Below are positions 29,609 through 40,476 of a stretch of DNA of 64,000 nucleotides, piece by piece (the stretch's first letter is position 1; each line of letters opens with the position of its first letter). The position numbers and the translations under genes were made by a program. Location: assembly GCF_001655615.1 (NCBI RefSeq), contig NZ_CP011567.1, positions 1,125,001 through 1,189,000 on the forward strand, read 5' to 3'. The stretch comes from Pseudomonas sp. GR 6-02. GTDB lineage: Bacteria > Pseudomonadota > Gammaproteobacteria > Pseudomonadales > Pseudomonadaceae. The notes beneath the pieces were generated by a model that did not search any database, was not told the DNA's origin, and saw nothing but the letters and a program-made list of their open reading frames with translations.

Positions 29609-29757
29609 GCGAAATCCTGTAGGACAAAGGCTGAGCGAATACAGCGTTTTATCATAGGCCGACATCCATCGCCCAAAGTTGATTCGCCTTCAATTCGTTG
29701 ATTGCCCTCTTGCATCGGTTAGACTTGCCGCCTTTCCCCGTATCAAGAAGCCCGTTC

Positions 29758-30300
29758 ATGGCCCAGCCGTCCACGACCTACAAGTTTGAACTGAACCTCA
29801 CCGACCTCGACCGCAGCGTCTACGAGAACGTGAAGCAGACCATCGCCCGTCACCCTTCGGAAACCGAAGAGCGCATGACCGTGCGGCTGCTGGCCTACGC
29901 CTTCTGGTACAACGAGCAGCTGTCTTTTGGCCGCGGTCTGTCAGACGTGGATGAGCCGGCGCTGTGGGAAAAGAGCCTGGACGACCGTGTCCTGCACTGG
30001 ATCGAAGTCGGCCAGCCAGACGCCGACCGCCTGACCTGGTGCTCGCGCCGCACCGAACGCACCAGCCTGCTGGCCTACGGCAGCCTGCGTGTCTGGGAAG
30101 GCAAAGTGATCCCGGCGATCAAGACCCTGAAAAACGTCAACATCGCCGCCGTGCCCCAGGAAGTGCTGGAAACCCTGGCCAAGGACATGCCGCGCGTTAT
30201 CAAGTGGGACGTGATGATCAGCGAAGGAACGATTTTCGTCACCGACGACCGTGGTCAGCACGAAGTCCAGTTGCAATGGCTGGCCGGCGAACGCGGCTGA
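29758..30300 (+). CDS. yaeQ: YaeQ family protein
   Basis: 180 aa. YTKFELNL-like start (TTYKFELNLTDLDRSVYENV), followed by RHPSETEERMTVRLLAYAFW and the EVGQPDADRL motif, all typical of YaeQ, a PD-(D/E)XK nuclease-fold family whose cellular role is unclear. The ATG at 29758 gives the usual length. It precedes recJ by 66 nt; the same pairing is known in other Pseudomonas. Confidence 0.92.
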   Translation: MAQPSTTYKFELNLTDLDRSVYENVKQTIARHPSETEERMTVRLLAYAFWYNEQLSFGRGLSDVDEPALWEKSLDDRVLHWIEVGQPDADRLTWCSRRTERTSLLAYGSLRVWEGKVIPAIKTLKNVNIAAVPQEVLETLAKDMPRVIKWDVMISEGTIFVTDDRGQHEVQLQWLAGERG

Positions 30301-30366
30301 TTATTCGCCGCTTGGCCGCGTCACCCGGTTTTATCCTACGTATTCAAGAGAAGCACCTGTCACCCC

Positions 30367-32076
30367 ATGCGCATCGAACCTCGCCTGTTGCCCGACACCC
30401 TGCCATTCCTCGGTGATATTCCACCGCTGCTGACCCGCCTTTACGCGGCGCGGGGCGTGCAGTCCGAGGCTGAACTGGACAAGAGCCTGGCGCGGCTGAT
30501 TCCGTTCCAGCAGCTCAAGGGCATCGAGGCGGCGGTGGATTTGCTGGTAACGGCGCTGGAGCAGCGTCAGCGGATTCTGATCGTTGGCGACTTCGATGCC
30601 GATGGCGCGACGGCCAGTACCGTGGGCATGTTGGGGTTACGTCTGTTGGGCGCGGCGCATGTCGACTATCTGGTGCCAAACCGCTTCGAGTACGGCTATG
30701 GCCTGACCCCGGAAATCGTCGAAGTGGCGCTGACCCGCGAGCCGCAGTTGCTGATCACCGTGGACAATGGCATTTCCAGCGTCGAAGGCGTGGCAGCGGC
30801 GAAAAAGGCCGGGCTCAAGGTGCTGGTCACCGATCACCACTTGCCCGGCGACGAGCTGCCGTTGGCCGATGCCATCGTCAATCCGAACCAGCCGGGTTGC
30901 GAATTCCCGAGCAAAGCCCTGGCCGGTGTCGGGGTGATTTTCTATGTACTGATGGCCCTGCGCGCGCGCCTGCGCAGCCTGGGCTGGTACGAGAGCAAGC
31001 CGCAGCCGAACATTGGCGAATTGCTCGACCTGGTGGCGCTGGGCAGCGTCGCCGACGTGGTGCCGCTGGATGCCAACAACCGGATTCTGGTGCATCAGGG
31101 CCTGGAGCGAATTCGCGCCGGGCGCGCGCGGCCGGGGATCAAGGCGATCCTTGAAGTGGCCAAGCGTGATCATTCGCGCATCACCTCCACTGACCTGGGC
31201 TTTATCCTCGGCCCGCGTCTGAACGCGGCAGGGCGGCTGGATGACATGAGCCTGGGCATCGAGTGCCTGCTCACCGAAGACGCTGGCGCCGCCCGTGAAA
31301 TGGCGGCTCAGCTGGATGGCATGAACCAGGACCGTAAATCCATCGAGCAGGGCATGCAGCGCGAGGCGCTGGCCCAACTCAAGGATCTGCCGGTGGAATC
31401 GATGCCGTTCGGCCTGTGCCTGTTCGATCCCGAGTGGCACCAGGGGGTGATCGGTATCCTCGCCTCGCGTATGAAAGAGCGTTATTTCCGTCCGACCATT
31501 GCCTTTGCCGATGCTGGCGACGGCCTGCTCAAGGGGTCGGGGCGTTCGGTTCAGGGCTTTCACATTCGCGATGCCTTGAGCGTGGTCGCGGCGCAACATC
31601 CGAACCTGATCAGCAAATACGGCGGCCACGCCATGGCGGCCGGCCTGACCTTGCCGGAAGCGAATTTTCCGTTGTTCGCGCAAGCCTTCGACGCCGAAGT
31701 GCGCAGGCAAATGCGCGAAGAAGACCTGACCGGGCGACTGCTGTCGGACGGCACCCTGGCGGTCGAGGAGTTTCACCTGGAACTGGCCCGCGCCCTGCGC
31801 CACGCCGGGCCTTGGGGGCAACACTTTCCGGAGCCGTTGTTTCACGGGGTGTTCCAGTTGGTCGAGCAACGAGTCGTTGGCGAGCGGCACCTCAAAGTGG
31901 TGCTCAAGAGTGAATGCGGCTCGGTGAAGCTGGATGGCATCGCCTTCGGGATCGATCGGGATATCTGGCCGAATCCAACCATCAAGTGGGTCGAATTGGC
32001 CTACAAGCTCGACCTCAACGAGTTTCGTGGGAACGAGACTGTGCAGTTGATGATTGCCCACATCGAACCGCGATAA
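30367..32076 (+). CDS. recJ: Single-stranded-DNA-specific exonuclease RecJ
   Basis: 569 aa. A 5'-3' ssDNA exonuclease used in recombination and mismatch repair. DHH-phosphoesterase motifs are present: ILIVGDFDADGATAST (motif I), LLITVDNGIS, LVTDHHLPGDELP (the DHH motif) and the DHHA1-region motif KYGGHAMAAGLTLP. The C-terminal OB-like domain follows after about residue 450. Start ATG is preceded by AGAAGCACCTG, a modest ribosome binding site. Confidence 0.96.
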   Translation: MRIEPRLLPDTLPFLGDIPPLLTRLYAARGVQSEAELDKSLARLIPFQQLKGIEAAVDLLVTALEQRQRILIVGDFDADGATASTVGMLGLRLLGAAHVDYLVPNRFEYGYGLTPEIVEVALTREPQLLITVDNGISSVEGVAAAKKAGLKVLVTDHHLPGDELPLADAIVNPNQPGCEFPSKALAGVGVIFYVLMALRARLRSLGWYESKPQPNIGELLDLVALGSVADVVPLDANNRILVHQGLERIRAGRARPGIKAILEVAKRDHSRITSTDLGFILGPRLNAAGRLDDMSLGIECLLTEDAGAAREMAAQLDGMNQDRKSIEQGMQREALAQLKDLPVESMPFGLCLFDPEWHQGVIGILASRMKERYFRPTIAFADAGDGLLKGSGRSVQGFHIRDALSVVAAQHPNLISKYGGHAMAAGLTLPEANFPLFAQAFDAEVRRQMREEDLTGRLLSDGTLAVEEFHLELARALRHAGPWGQHFPEPLFHGVFQLVEQRVVGERHLKVVLKSECGSVKLDGIAFGIDRDIWPNPTIKWVELAYKLDLNEFRGNETVQLMIAHIEPR

Positions 32077-32305
32077 TGTCTAACTGCTGTTGTGGTTTTG
32101 GTTTGACCTCAAATTGGCGGTGTTTCATTTCTTGAACCCTCCCTGATCCCGCGATGTCGACTAGGCTCTAAGCACTGCTTGATTATCCTTGTGACGTCTT
32201 GTCGAATTTTTTGCCCGCGGGGGCGGGTGCTGCACCTTTTTCCTGTCACTCGTCGACTATTCAAACAGAACCCTGGAGCCTGCCCACTGATTTGAGAGGT
32301 GCCCC

Positions 32306-33412
32306 ATGAGTCTGCTGCTTGAACCCTATACCCTTCGTCAATTGACCCTGCTTAACCGCATCGCGGTGTCACCGATGTGCCAGTACTCCAGCGTCGATGG
32401 GCTGGCCAATGACTGGCATCTGGTCCATCTCGGCAGCCGCGCGATCGGCGGCGCAGGTCTGGTATTCACCGAAGCCACGGCGGTCACCGCCGATGGGCGT
32501 ATCACCGCCCAGGACCTAGGTCTCTGGAATGATCAACAGATCGAACCCTTGCAACGTATTACGCGTTTCATTGCCGCTCAGGGCGCCGTTGCCGGCATCC
32601 AGCTGGCCCATGCCGGGCGCAAGGCCAGCACGCATCGGCCGTGGCTGGGCAAGCATGGCAGCGTCAAGCCGGAAGATGGCGGCTGGATCCCGGTCGGCCC
32701 TTCGCCGATCGCTTTCGACCCCCAGCACACCCCACCCAAGCAGCTTAATGAAAGTGAGATCGCCGAGGTCGTCCAGGCTTTCGTCGATTCGGCCAAACGG
32801 GCGTTGATCGCCGGTTTCAAAGTGGTCGAAGTGCACGCCGCCCATGGGTATCTGCTGCATCAATTTCTTTCGCCCTTGAGCAATCAACGGCGCGATCAGT
32901 ACGGTGGTTCATTCGAGAATCGTATTCGGCTGGTGCTGCAAGTCACCGAAGCGGTGCGGGCCGTGTGGCCTGAAGAGTTACCGGTGTTTGTGCGAGTATC
33001 GGCCACCGACTGGGTGGAAGACGGTTGGAACCCCGACGAAACCGTGGAGCTGGCGCGACGCTTGAAAGATCTGGGTGTGGACCTGATCGACGTTTCGTCG
33101 GGCGGTACGGCGGTAAATGCCGAAATTCCTACAGGGCCCGGTTATCAGACCCGATTTGCTGAGCGGGTACGTAAAGAGTCGGGCATTGCCACCGGCACGG
33201 TAGGCATGATCACCGAGCCAGCCCAGGCCGAGCATATTCTGCGTACCTGTCAGGCCGACATCATCTTCCTCGCCCGGGAGTTGTTGCGTGATCCGTATTG
33301 GCCGCTGCATGCCGATGACGATCTGGGTGGGCACAAGGCGATCTGGCCGGCGCAGTACCAACGGGCCACCCATCGTGACCAGCCGATTCATGAATCGGAT
33401 TTGCGTGACTGA
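32306..33412 (+). CDS. NADH:flavin oxidoreductase, old-yellow-enzyme family (XenA/YqjM-like)
   Basis: 368 aa, a TIM-barrel FMN enzyme that reduces activated C=C bonds with NAD(P)H. The class III residues C25 and Y27 (SPMCQYSS), the substrate-binding VHAAHGYLLHQFLSP (about 176-190) and the C-terminal FMN-binding GMITEPAQAEHIL and ADIIFLARELLRDPYWP are visible. It resembles xenobiotic reductase A of P. putida but the sequence alone does not give the physiological substrate. It ends at a bidirectional terminator shared with opgD. Confidence 0.9.
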   Translation: MSLLLEPYTLRQLTLLNRIAVSPMCQYSSVDGLANDWHLVHLGSRAIGGAGLVFTEATAVTADGRITAQDLGLWNDQQIEPLQRITRFIAAQGAVAGIQLAHAGRKASTHRPWLGKHGSVKPEDGGWIPVGPSPIAFDPQHTPPKQLNESEIAEVVQAFVDSAKRALIAGFKVVEVHAAHGYLLHQFLSPLSNQRRDQYGGSFENRIRLVLQVTEAVRAVWPEELPVFVRVSATDWVEDGWNPDETVELARRLKDLGVDLIDVSSGGTAVNAEIPTGPGYQTRFAERVRKESGIATGTVGMITEPAQAEHILRTCQADIIFLARELLRDPYWPLHADDDLGGHKAIWPAQYQRATHRDQPIHESDLRD

Positions 33413-33429
33413 AGGCCGCTGTAAAAACG

Positions 33430-33461
33430 AAAAGCCCCGGTCGGGTTGACCGGGGCTTTTT
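33430..33461. terminator. Bidirectional terminator between convergent genes
   Basis: AAAAGCCCCGGTC/GACCGGGGCTTTT with a GGGTT loop is flanked by A and T runs on both sides. It can serve the oxidoreductase gene (plus) and opgD (minus). Confidence 0.92.
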
Positions 33462-33515
33462 GATTTCTGGTTCGGGATATTGGGCGGTTGTTCGGCCCGG
33501 ACCCCGTCTAATACC

Positions 33516-35141
33516 TCAGGTGTACTTGCGCTTATCAGGCGCCGGCGGGAAATACTGGTACAGCCAGGTTTCACTCAACGTGCGGTCATTGGTGCGAATG
33601 AACAACCGCAGCTCCACCGGCGCCACGCTGTCATTGGTCGGGTACCAGTCAAAGGTGATTCGGTAGCCCTTGATGTCATCGAGCACCAGCACGTTGAAAT
33701 CCTTCACCTGACCGTTCGAGCAGGTCACCACCGGTTCGATCCCCGCGCCTTCGGGCAAGCGGTCCAACCCGCCGCCGGTGAAGTCCACGGCAAAGCGGCG
33801 TGCCCAGACTTCAGGATAATGCTCACCCGGTGCCCAGCCTTCGACAAAGCCGCCCATGCCCGAACGGGTCGCGTTGACCCGCGCCAGCGGCGTACCCGTC
33901 GGTGGCAAGGCGCTCCAGTAGAGCTTGTAGCCGTAGTTCAGGGAATCACCGGCGGCCACCGGTTTCTTCGGCGTCCAGAACGCGACGATGTTGTCCAGGG
34001 TTTCGCCGGTCGTAGGAATTTCCAGCAAATCGATAGAGCCTTCGCCCCACGCGGTTGTAGGTTCTACCCACAGGCTCGGGCGCTTGCTGTACCAGTCGAC
34101 GGTGTCCTGATAACTGTCGAATTCATGGTCGGTCTGCACCAGGCCAAAGCCTTTCGGGTCGGTGTCGGCGAAGGCGTTGAATTGCAGGGTGGCCGGGTTG
34201 TTCAGCGGACGGCAGATCCACTCGCCGTTGCCACGCCACATGGCCAGGCGATCGGAGTCGTGGATTTGCGGGTGAATGGTGTCGCACATACGGCGTTCGT
34301 GGGTGCCGCAGCTGAACATGCTGGTCATCGGTGCGATGCCCAGTTGCTCGATGGCGGTGCGGGCATTGACGTGGGCGTCGACTTCCATCACCACGCGCTC
34401 GGCCTGGCAATCGATGTCAAAACGGTAGGCCCCGGTGGCGCTTGGCGAATCGAGCAGGGCGTACACCACGAATCGGGTGCTGTCCTTGTCCGGTGTCTCG
34501 AACCAGAACTTGGTGAAGTCCGGGAACTCTTCACGCTTCTTGGCGTAGGTGTCGATTGCCAGGCCGCGGGCCGACAAACCGTACTGGCCGGTGGCGTCTA
34601 CCGCACGGAAATAGCTGGCGCCGAGGAACGACAAGACGTCGTGCTGATCCAGCTCCGGGGCCTTGAACAGCTTGAACCCGGAAAATCCCAGGTCGCCCTT
34701 GAGCTGCTGGGTATCGACGGTGGTTTTTTCATAATTGAACAGCGACGGGCGGAAATGCACCTCGCGCGCCAGTCGAGTCTTGGGATCGACGCTGTACATG
34801 CGCACTGGCTGCTTGAATCCCATGCCGACGTGGAAGAACTGCACGTCCAGCTGACCTTTCAGATCCTTCCACAGCGAGTGATTGCCGTCGTAGCGGATCG
34901 CGTTGAAGTTCTGCGGCGTCATGGTTGCCAGCGTCGGCGGCAGCACCTGTTTGGTGTCCTGATACGGCTTGCCGGCGAGCTGTTTGGCCTGGTTTTTCAG
35001 CGCTTCGAAGTCGAACGCCTGGGCGTCGCCATCGGCAGTGCCACTGCCGGCCCAGGCGTTTGCGGCCAGCAGGCCGGTGGCCGAGAGACCGGTGTAAGCC
35101 GCGATGGCCATGGACGCTTTGAGCAAATTCCTGCGATGCAT
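33516..35141 (-). CDS. opgD: Glucans biosynthesis protein D
   Basis: 541 aa. A periplasmic OpgD/OpgG-fold protein involved in making osmoregulated periplasmic glucans. The N-terminus has a Tat signal, [15 protein letters not shown], with the twin arginines at residues 3-4, as known for OpgD. The mature part contains [12 protein letters not shown] and [20 protein letters not shown] motifs common to the family. The start is at the Tat signal; the upstream frame to 35312 is not supported. It reads alone. Confidence 0.94.
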   Translation of the reverse strand: MHRRNLLKASMAIAAYTGLSATGLLAANAWAGSGTADGDAQAFDFEALKNQAKQLAGKPYQDTKQVLPPTLATMTPQNFNAIRYDGNHSLWKDLKGQLDVQFFHVGMGFKQPVRMYSVDPKTRLAREVHFRPSLFNYEKTTVDTQQLKGDLGFSGFKLFKAPELDQHDVLSFLGASYFRAVDATGQYGLSARGLAIDTYAKKREEFPDFTKFWFETPDKDSTRFVVYALLDSPSATGAYRFDIDCQAERVVMEVDAHVNARTAIEQLGIAPMTSMFSCGTHERRMCDTIHPQIHDSDRLAMWRGNGEWICRPLNNPATLQFNAFADTDPKGFGLVQTDHEFDSYQDTVDWYSKRPSLWVEPTTAWGEGSIDLLEIPTTGETLDNIVAFWTPKKPVAAGDSLNYGYKLYWSALPPTGTPLARVNATRSGMGGFVEGWAPGEHYPEVWARRFAVDFTGGGLDRLPEGAGIEPVVTCSNGQVKDFNVLVLDDIKGYRITFDWYPTNDSVAPVELRLFIRTNDRTLSETWLYQYFPPAPDKRKYT

Positions 35142-35551
35142 AAGTACAACCTGTCGTGAACAATCCCGCGCCGTTCCTGGCACGTGCTGGATCAGAAATA
35201 GCGGTTCGGACATGCCTTGGCCAAACACAACGGACTGTAAAGAGATGCCAAATAGCTTAAACCGTTCGATTACAGAGCAAAAATGATTGATAGCACCGCG
35301 ACAGCGCGGCAATGAAACAAGACATGTCAGGTAACGTTTCTCACAGCGTTTTCTGATTTATAGGGCATATCTGCTTTTTTTGACTAATTACTCTAAAAAC
35401 CGCTTTTCAGCGCCGATTTAATTTCTATTCTATGGGCATGACCGGTTTCGGCCCTTCAGGCCGGTGGGTTCAGTGCACACAAGACGGCCGCTGAAAGTGA
35501 TAGGGCGATGCGGTTTTGCAGTTTTCTTTGACGTATAGAAGGACATCGTCC
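35142..35551. other. Divergent promoter region of opgD and the 61-aa gene
   Basis: 410 bp, AT-rich in the middle (35350-35445), without a credible frame. It should hold a minus-strand promoter for opgD (a TATAAA lies at about 35360 on the minus strand) and a plus-strand promoter for the 61-aa gene. Neither has a convincing -35. Confidence 0.45.
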
Positions 35552-35737
35552 ATGTCGAAAGTACAAGGCATCACTGAAATGTTAGGACTCTTTCCCTGCC
35601 TGGCCACCGGGCGGCGAAGGCGTCGTCTCAGTTCGGAGGAGTTGAAGTTGGTGGAGCGCTATCGCGAGCTGTCGGAGAGTGACCGGATTGCGATGCGCTA
35701 TCTGGTGGATGCGATGAGGAGTGTTTCGCGGTTTTGA
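35552..35737 (+). CDS. Conserved 61-aa basic protein, unknown function
   Basis: 61 aa with an Arg-rich stretch (GRRRRRLSSEEL, about 20-31) and a helical C-terminal half (LVERYRELSESDRIAMRYLV). Near-identical small proteins are, to my knowledge, common in Pseudomonas genomes. The AAGGA box sits 9 nt before the ATG. The basic tail could bind nucleic acid, but no domain name can be given. Confidence 0.7.
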   Translation: MSKVQGITEMLGLFPCLATGRRRRRLSSEELKLVERYRELSESDRIAMRYLVDAMRSVSRF

Positions 35738-35762
35738 GGTGCAAAGGCTTTGTCCGTTGAGC

Positions 35763-35820
35763 AAAAGATCGCGGCCTGCGGCAGCGCTTACAGGAGAACT
35801 GCCGCAGGCCGCGATCTTTT
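35763..35820. terminator. 22-bp perfect inverted repeat between convergent genes
   Basis: AAAAGATCGCGGCCTGCGGC (22 bp in all) pairs perfectly with its complement across a 14-nt spacer and ends in TTTT on both strands. It belongs to a Pseudomonas intergenic palindrome family and probably ends both the 61-aa gene (plus) and patD (minus). Confidence 0.8.
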
Positions 35821-35825
35821 CGCTT

Positions 35826-37250
35826 TTAATGCTTGAACATCACATGCCGCACAACCGTGTAGTCCTCCAACCCATACATGGACATGTCCTTGCCATAACC
35901 GGACAGTTTCTGACCACCGTGCGGCATTTCGCTGACCAGCATGAAGTGGGTGTTCACCCAGGTGCAGCCGTACTGCAGGCGCGCAGACAGGCGATGGGCG
36001 CGGCCGACGTCCGAGGTCCAGACTGACGATGCCAGGCCGTACTCCGAGTCGTTGGCCCAGGCCAGCGCCTGCGCTTCATCGGTGAATTTGGTTACCGATA
36101 CCACCGGCCCGAACACTTCGCGGCGCACGATCTCGTCGTCCTGTTGTGCGTCGGCCAGCACCGTCGGTTCAAAGAAGAAGCCATTGCCTTCCACTGGCTT
36201 GCCGCCGGTGATCAACCGAATGTGCGGTTGCGCCATGGCCCGCTCGACAAACCCGGTTACGCGGTCACGATGTTGCGCGCTGATCAATGGGCCCAGCTCC
36301 GTCGACGGATCATCCTGCAAGCCGTACTTGAGGCTGCTGACCGCGGCGCCGAGCTTCTCGACGAAGGTGTCATAGATGCCTGCCTGAGCGTAGATGCGGC
36401 AAGCGGCAGTGCAGTCCTGCCCGGCGTTGTAGAAACCGAAGGTGCGAATGCCTTCCACGGCGGCGTCGATGTCGGCATCGTCGAAGATGATCACCGGCGC
36501 CTTGCCGCCCAGTTCCATGTGCATGCGTTTGACGCTGCCGGCGGTGCTGGAAATGATGTTCGAGCCGGTAGTGATGGAGCCGGTCAGCGACACCATGCGC
36601 ACTTTCGGGTGGGTGACCAGTGGGGTGCCAACGGAAGGACCACGACCGAACACCAGGTTAAGCACACCCGCCGGGAAAATCTCCGACGCCAGTTCTGCCA
36701 GGCGCAGGGCGGTCAGCGGGGTTTGTTCCGACGGCTTGAGCACCACGGTATTACCGGCGGCCAGGGCTGGGGCGACTTTCCAGGCGAGCATCATCAGCGG
36801 GTAGTTCCATGGCGCGATGGAGGCAATCACGCCGACCGGGTCGCGGCGGATCATCGAGGTGTGGCCGTGCAAGTATTCACCCCCCAGCGCACCGCTCATG
36901 CAACGGCTGGCCCCGGCGAAGAATCGGAACACGTCGGCAATCGCCGGGATCTCGTCGTTCAGCGCGGCGCTGTAGGGTTTGCCGCAGTTGTCCGACTCCA
37001 GTTTGGCCAGCTCTTCGCCATGGGCTTCGATGATGTCGGCGAGTTTGAGCAGCAACAGCGAGCGTTCTTTCGGCGTGGTTTGCGACCAGCCTTCGAAGGC
37101 GCTATCGGCGGCGCGCACGGCGGCGTCGACCTGGGCTTCGCTGGCTTCGTTGATTTCCACCAGTACGCGACCGAGGGCCGGGTTGAACACGGCTTGGGCG
37201 GGGCCGTCGCCGGCGACCAGTTGGCCATTGATCAAGAGTTTGGTTTGCAT
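35826..37250 (-). CDS. patD: Gamma-aminobutyraldehyde dehydrogenase
   Basis: 474 aa, closely similar from memory along its whole length to E. coli PatD (YdcW). Oxidises 4-aminobutyraldehyde, from putrescine, to GABA with NAD+. Catalytic residues are E246 (MELGGKAP) and C280 ([10 protein letters not shown]); FGPVVSV and the C-terminal [21 protein letters not shown] are typical. The start has GGAGGACAAAGCC upstream. It is the last gene of the ydcSTUV-patD operon, and a REP pair lies between it and ydcV. Confidence 0.93.
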   Translation of the reverse strand: MQTKLLINGQLVAGDGPAQAVFNPALGRVLVEINEASEAQVDAAVRAADSAFEGWSQTTPKERSLLLLKLADIIEAHGEELAKLESDNCGKPYSAALNDEIPAIADVFRFFAGASRCMSGALGGEYLHGHTSMIRRDPVGVIASIAPWNYPLMMLAWKVAPALAAGNTVVLKPSEQTPLTALRLAELASEIFPAGVLNLVFGRGPSVGTPLVTHPKVRMVSLTGSITTGSNIISSTAGSVKRMHMELGGKAPVIIFDDADIDAAVEGIRTFGFYNAGQDCTAACRIYAQAGIYDTFVEKLGAAVSSLKYGLQDDPSTELGPLISAQHRDRVTGFVERAMAQPHIRLITGGKPVEGNGFFFEPTVLADAQQDDEIVRREVFGPVVSVTKFTDEAQALAWANDSEYGLASSVWTSDVGRAHRLSARLQYGCTWVNTHFMLVSEMPHGGQKLSGYGKDMSMYGLEDYTVVRHVMFKH

Positions 37251-37298
37251 GGCTTTGTCCTCCGAAGCTGTTGTTTTCCCTCTGTGGAAACCGAATCT

Positions 37299-37372
37299 CT
37301 GTAGGAGCGAGGCTTGCCCGCGAAGCTTTTGACGTTCTTGAGGACGCCTTCGGGCAAGCCTCGCTCCTACAG
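37299..37372. repeat. Inverted REP pair (CTGTAGGAGCGAGGCTTGCCCG type)
   Basis: CTGTAGGAGCGAGGCTTGCC and its complement face each other across about 30 bp, between ydcV and patD. The palindrome could trim or stabilise the operon mRNA at this point. Confidence 0.85.
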
Positions 37373-37406
37373 AATCCGCTTCCCACATTGGGAAATGAGT
37401 TGTCAG

Positions 37407-38231
37407 TTATTTTCCGCCACTACCCGCAACACTCTCCCCACCACGGGTCAGGTAATACGCGCCGAGAATCGGCAACATGGTCACCATCATGACCAGCATC
37501 GCCACGACGTTGGTCACCGGCACGTCTCGAGGGCGGCTGAGCTGGTTGAGCAGCCACAACGGCAAGGTGCGTTCGTGGCCGGCGGTGAAGGTGGTGACGA
37601 TGATTTCGTCGAACGACAGGGCAAACGCCAGCATGCCGCCAGCCAGCAACGCCGAGCCGAGGTTCGGCAGGACGATGTAGCGGAAGGTCTGCCAGCCGTC
37701 GGCGCCGAGGTCCATCGACGCTTCGATCAAACTGTAGGACGTGCGGCGCAATCGGGCGATGACGTTGTTGTAGACGATCACCACGCAGAAGGTCGCGTGA
37801 CCGATCACGATGGTGAATACCCCCGGCTCGATCCCCAGGGTCTTGAAAGTCGCCAGCAGCGCGATCCCGGTGATGATCCCCGGCAATGCAATCGGCAGGA
37901 TCAGCATCAGCGAAATACCTTGCTTGCCGAAGAAGTCCCGCCGGTACAACGCCGCCGAGGCGAGGGTGCCGAGGATCAGCGCAATCAGCGTGGCGATGGC
38001 GGCGATCTGCAGTGACAGCTTGATCGCCTCCAGTACGTCGGGCCGCGAGAACGCCACGGCGATCCACTTCAGGGTGAAGCCCTTGGGCGGAAAGCTGAAC
38101 GCTGCGTCTTCGGTGTTGAAGGCATAGAGGAAGATGATCAGGATCGGGAAGTGCAAGAACAGCAACCCGCCCCAGGCGGCGATGCGCAGGCCCAGGGATG
38201 CCCGGTCTTGAGAGGAAGCGTCAGAGCGCAT
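37407..38231 (-). CDS. ydcV: ABC transporter permease (YdcV-like)
   Basis: 274 aa with six predicted membrane spans. The permease loop [20 protein letters not shown] is the binding site for the ATPase. It belongs to the PotC-type permeases of polyamine transporters. The start overlaps the end of ydcU by 11 bp, showing coupled translation. Confidence 0.9.
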   Translation of the reverse strand: MRSDASSQDRASLGLRIAAWGGLLFLHFPILIIFLYAFNTEDAAFSFPPKGFTLKWIAVAFSRPDVLEAIKLSLQIAAIATLIALILGTLASAALYRRDFFGKQGISLMLILPIALPGIITGIALLATFKTLGIEPGVFTIVIGHATFCVVIVYNNVIARLRRTSYSLIEASMDLGADGWQTFRYIVLPNLGSALLAGGMLAFALSFDEIIVTTFTAGHERTLPLWLLNQLSRPRDVPVTNVVAMLVMMVTMLPILGAYYLTRGGESVAGSGGK

Positions 38232-39165
38232 CGAAGGCCCCCAGGCGTTTGACGATGGACAGGTAAATGGCGATCAGCACGATCGGCACCAGCGTGAAGG
38301 CCGCCGCCATCGGCATGTTGCCGATCGCCCCTTGCTGGGCGTAGACCATGCTGCCGACGAAGTAGCCCGGTGGGCCCACCAGTTGCGGCACGATGAAGTC
38401 GCCCAGTGTCAGTGAAAACGTGAAAATCGAACCGGCCGCGATCCCCGGAATCGACAGCGGCAGAATCACTTGCATGAAGGTCTGACGCGGCTTGGCGCCC
38501 AGATCCGCCGAAGCTTGCAGCAAGGACGGCGGCAAGCGTTCCAGTGACGCCTGGATCGGCAGGATCATGAACGGCAGCCAAATATAGACAAACACCATGA
38601 ACCGCCCCAGGTGCGAGGTCGATAGGGTGCTGCCACCCACTCCCGGCATCCCGAGTACGAACTGCAACACCGGCTCCAGGTTCAGGTACTGAACGAACCA
38701 CTGGGCCACGCCGCCCTTGGCCAGCAGCAAGGTCCAGGCATAGGCCTTGACGATGTAACTGGCCCACATCGGCATCATCACCGCGATGTAGAAAAACGCC
38801 TTGGTGTTGCCGCTGGTGTAGCGCGCCATGTAGTAGGCGATTGGGAAGGCCACGATTGCACTGGCGATCGACACGACGATGGCCATGCTCAGGGTGCGCA
38901 GGATGATGTCGAAGTTCGATGGCTGGAACAGCGCTGCGAAGTTCGCCAGGGTCAGGTCGGGGGTGACCGTCATGGTGAAGTCATCGAAGGTGTAGAAGCC
39001 TTGCCACAGCAGAGTCAGCAGCGAGCCGAGGTAGATGGCGCCAAACCACAGCAACGGCGGCACCAGCAGCAGCGACAGATACAGGTTCGGCCGCCGGTAC
39101 AGCAGGTTGGAAAACCGGCGCAGCGGCGAGCCGTTGGCCGGGGTTCGAGAGATCACACTGTCCAT
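38221..39165 (-). CDS. ydcU: ABC transporter permease (YdcU-like)
   Basis: 314 aa with a cytosolic N-terminus (about 1-28) and six membrane spans. The ATPase-coupling loop is [20 protein letters not shown]. PotB-type partner of the YdcV permease. It starts 1 nt after the ydcT stop codon. Confidence 0.9.
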   Translation of the reverse strand: MDSVISRTPANGSPLRRFSNLLYRRPNLYLSLLLVPPLLWFGAIYLGSLLTLLWQGFYTFDDFTMTVTPDLTLANFAALFQPSNFDIILRTLSMAIVVSIASAIVAFPIAYYMARYTSGNTKAFFYIAVMMPMWASYIVKAYAWTLLLAKGGVAQWFVQYLNLEPVLQFVLGMPGVGGSTLSTSHLGRFMVFVYIWLPFMILPIQASLERLPPSLLQASADLGAKPRQTFMQVILPLSIPGIAAGSIFTFSLTLGDFIVPQLVGPPGYFVGSMVYAQQGAIGNMPMAAAFTLVPIVLIAIYLSIVKRLGAFDAL

Positions 39166-39166
39166 C

Positions 39167-40204
39167 TCATACCCCGCCTACAACATTGTCGTGCAGCGCA
39201 ATCATCGCCTCGCGCGCCCAGCGAGCGCTGATGCGTTGCCCGGGCTGATGTTGCGCACTGACGTCCAGCCACTGGACGTTGGCCTGGCTGATGTTCAGGA
39301 TCTGGCCGTTTTCCAGTTTCAGTTCATAGCGGGTGGCGCTGCCCTGATACTGGATGTCATGAAGCACGCCGCTGACTTCTATTTCATGGCTGGCCAGCGG
39401 CCCTTCGGCGAAACGCACGTGTTCCGGGCGGATCGAAAACGGCTGAGGATTGCCGCTCAACTGCCGGGCCAGATCACCGCGTATCACATTGGACGTGCCG
39501 ACGAATTCGGCGACGAAGGTGGTTGTCGGTTTCATGTAGAGGTGGCGCGGCGTGTCGACCTGTTCGATACGCCCCTTGTTGAACACCGCCACGCGGTCGG
39601 ACATCGACAACGCTTCGGTCTGGTCGTGGGTGACGAAGATAAAGGTGATGCCGAGCTGACGTTGCAGCTTCTTCAGTTCGCCTTGCATTTGCTCGCGCAG
39701 CTTCAGGTCGAGGGCGCCCAAGGGTTCGTCGAGCAACAACACGCGAGGGCGATTGACCAGCGCGCGAGCCAGGGCCACACGCTGGCGTTGGCCGCCCGAC
39801 AGCTGCACCGGTTTGCGCTCGCCGTAGCCGTTGAGGGCGACCATGTCGAGGGCTTCTTCGGCGCGTTTGTGGCGTTCGCTCTTGCCGACGCCTTTGACTT
39901 TCAAACCGTAGGCGACGTTGTCGAGTACGTTCATGTGCGGGAACAGCGCGTAATCCTGGAACACGGTGTTCACGTCGCGCTGATACGGCGGCAGCCCGGC
40001 GGCCTCCAAGCCATGGATGCGGATGGAGCCGGTGCTCGGCTGTTCGAAACCGGCGATCAGACGCAGGCAGGTGGTTTTACCTGAGCCAGAAGGGCCCAGC
40101 AGGGAAAAGAACTCGCCGTCCTGGATGTCGATGGAAACCCGGTCAACGGCCTTCACCTCACCGAACTGACGGGAAACGTTGGTGAACTGGACTGCAAGCG
40201 TCAT
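39167..40204 (-). CDS. ydcT: ABC transporter ATP-binding protein (YdcT/PotA-like)
   Basis: 345 aa. Walker A GPSGSGKTT, signature LSGGQRQRVALARAL, Walker B VLLLDEPLGALD and the switch histidine in FVTHDQTEAL are all present. A C-terminal TOBE domain (about 265-340) is typical of polyamine importer ATPases. The start at 40204 follows GGGAGC; the frame upstream has no support. A REP pair lies between ydcS and ydcT. Confidence 0.92.
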   Translation of the reverse strand: MTLAVQFTNVSRQFGEVKAVDRVSIDIQDGEFFSLLGPSGSGKTTCLRLIAGFEQPSTGSIRIHGLEAAGLPPYQRDVNTVFQDYALFPHMNVLDNVAYGLKVKGVGKSERHKRAEEALDMVALNGYGERKPVQLSGGQRQRVALARALVNRPRVLLLDEPLGALDLKLREQMQGELKKLQRQLGITFIFVTHDQTEALSMSDRVAVFNKGRIEQVDTPRHLYMKPTTTFVAEFVGTSNVIRGDLARQLSGNPQPFSIRPEHVRFAEGPLASHEIEVSGVLHDIQYQGSATRYELKLENGQILNISQANVQWLDVSAQHQPGQRISARWAREAMIALHDNVVGGV

Positions 40205-40303
40205 GGATACGGTGCTCCCAAAAAGCGGGGGGCCATCACAGCGGCCCCTGCCTGGACTTCTGAAAAAGCTGAATCGGTGTGCTTTTTTAGCTGGAATGCT
40301 CAC

Positions 40304-40450
40304 TGTGGCGAGGGGGCTTGTCGGACCGCCGCACCGCCCCATTGGGCTGCGTAGCAGCCCTGAAAAGGAGAGCGCGGTTTATCTGTTAGACCGCGGTGAC
40401 TGGTTCCAGGGCGGCTTCGCCACCCAACGGGGGCAAGCCCCCTCGCCACA
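40304..40450. repeat. Inverted REP pair (GTGGCGAGGGGGCTTG type)
   Basis: Same family as the pairs at 21446 and 57549; the left arm is slightly degenerate (GGGGGCTTGTCGG). Part of a third copy (CCCTCGCCACAA) follows at 40456-40468. It sits between ydcT and ydcS, where such elements often uncouple expression of the binding protein from the membrane genes. Confidence 0.85.
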
Positions 40451-40476
40451 AAGCTCCCTCGCCACAAGGGGGTGTA

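Noticed and set aside
35763..35820. 22-bp inverted repeat as an insertion-sequence end
   Set aside because: No transposase is nearby, and its place between convergent genes with T-ends fits a terminator-type repeat.
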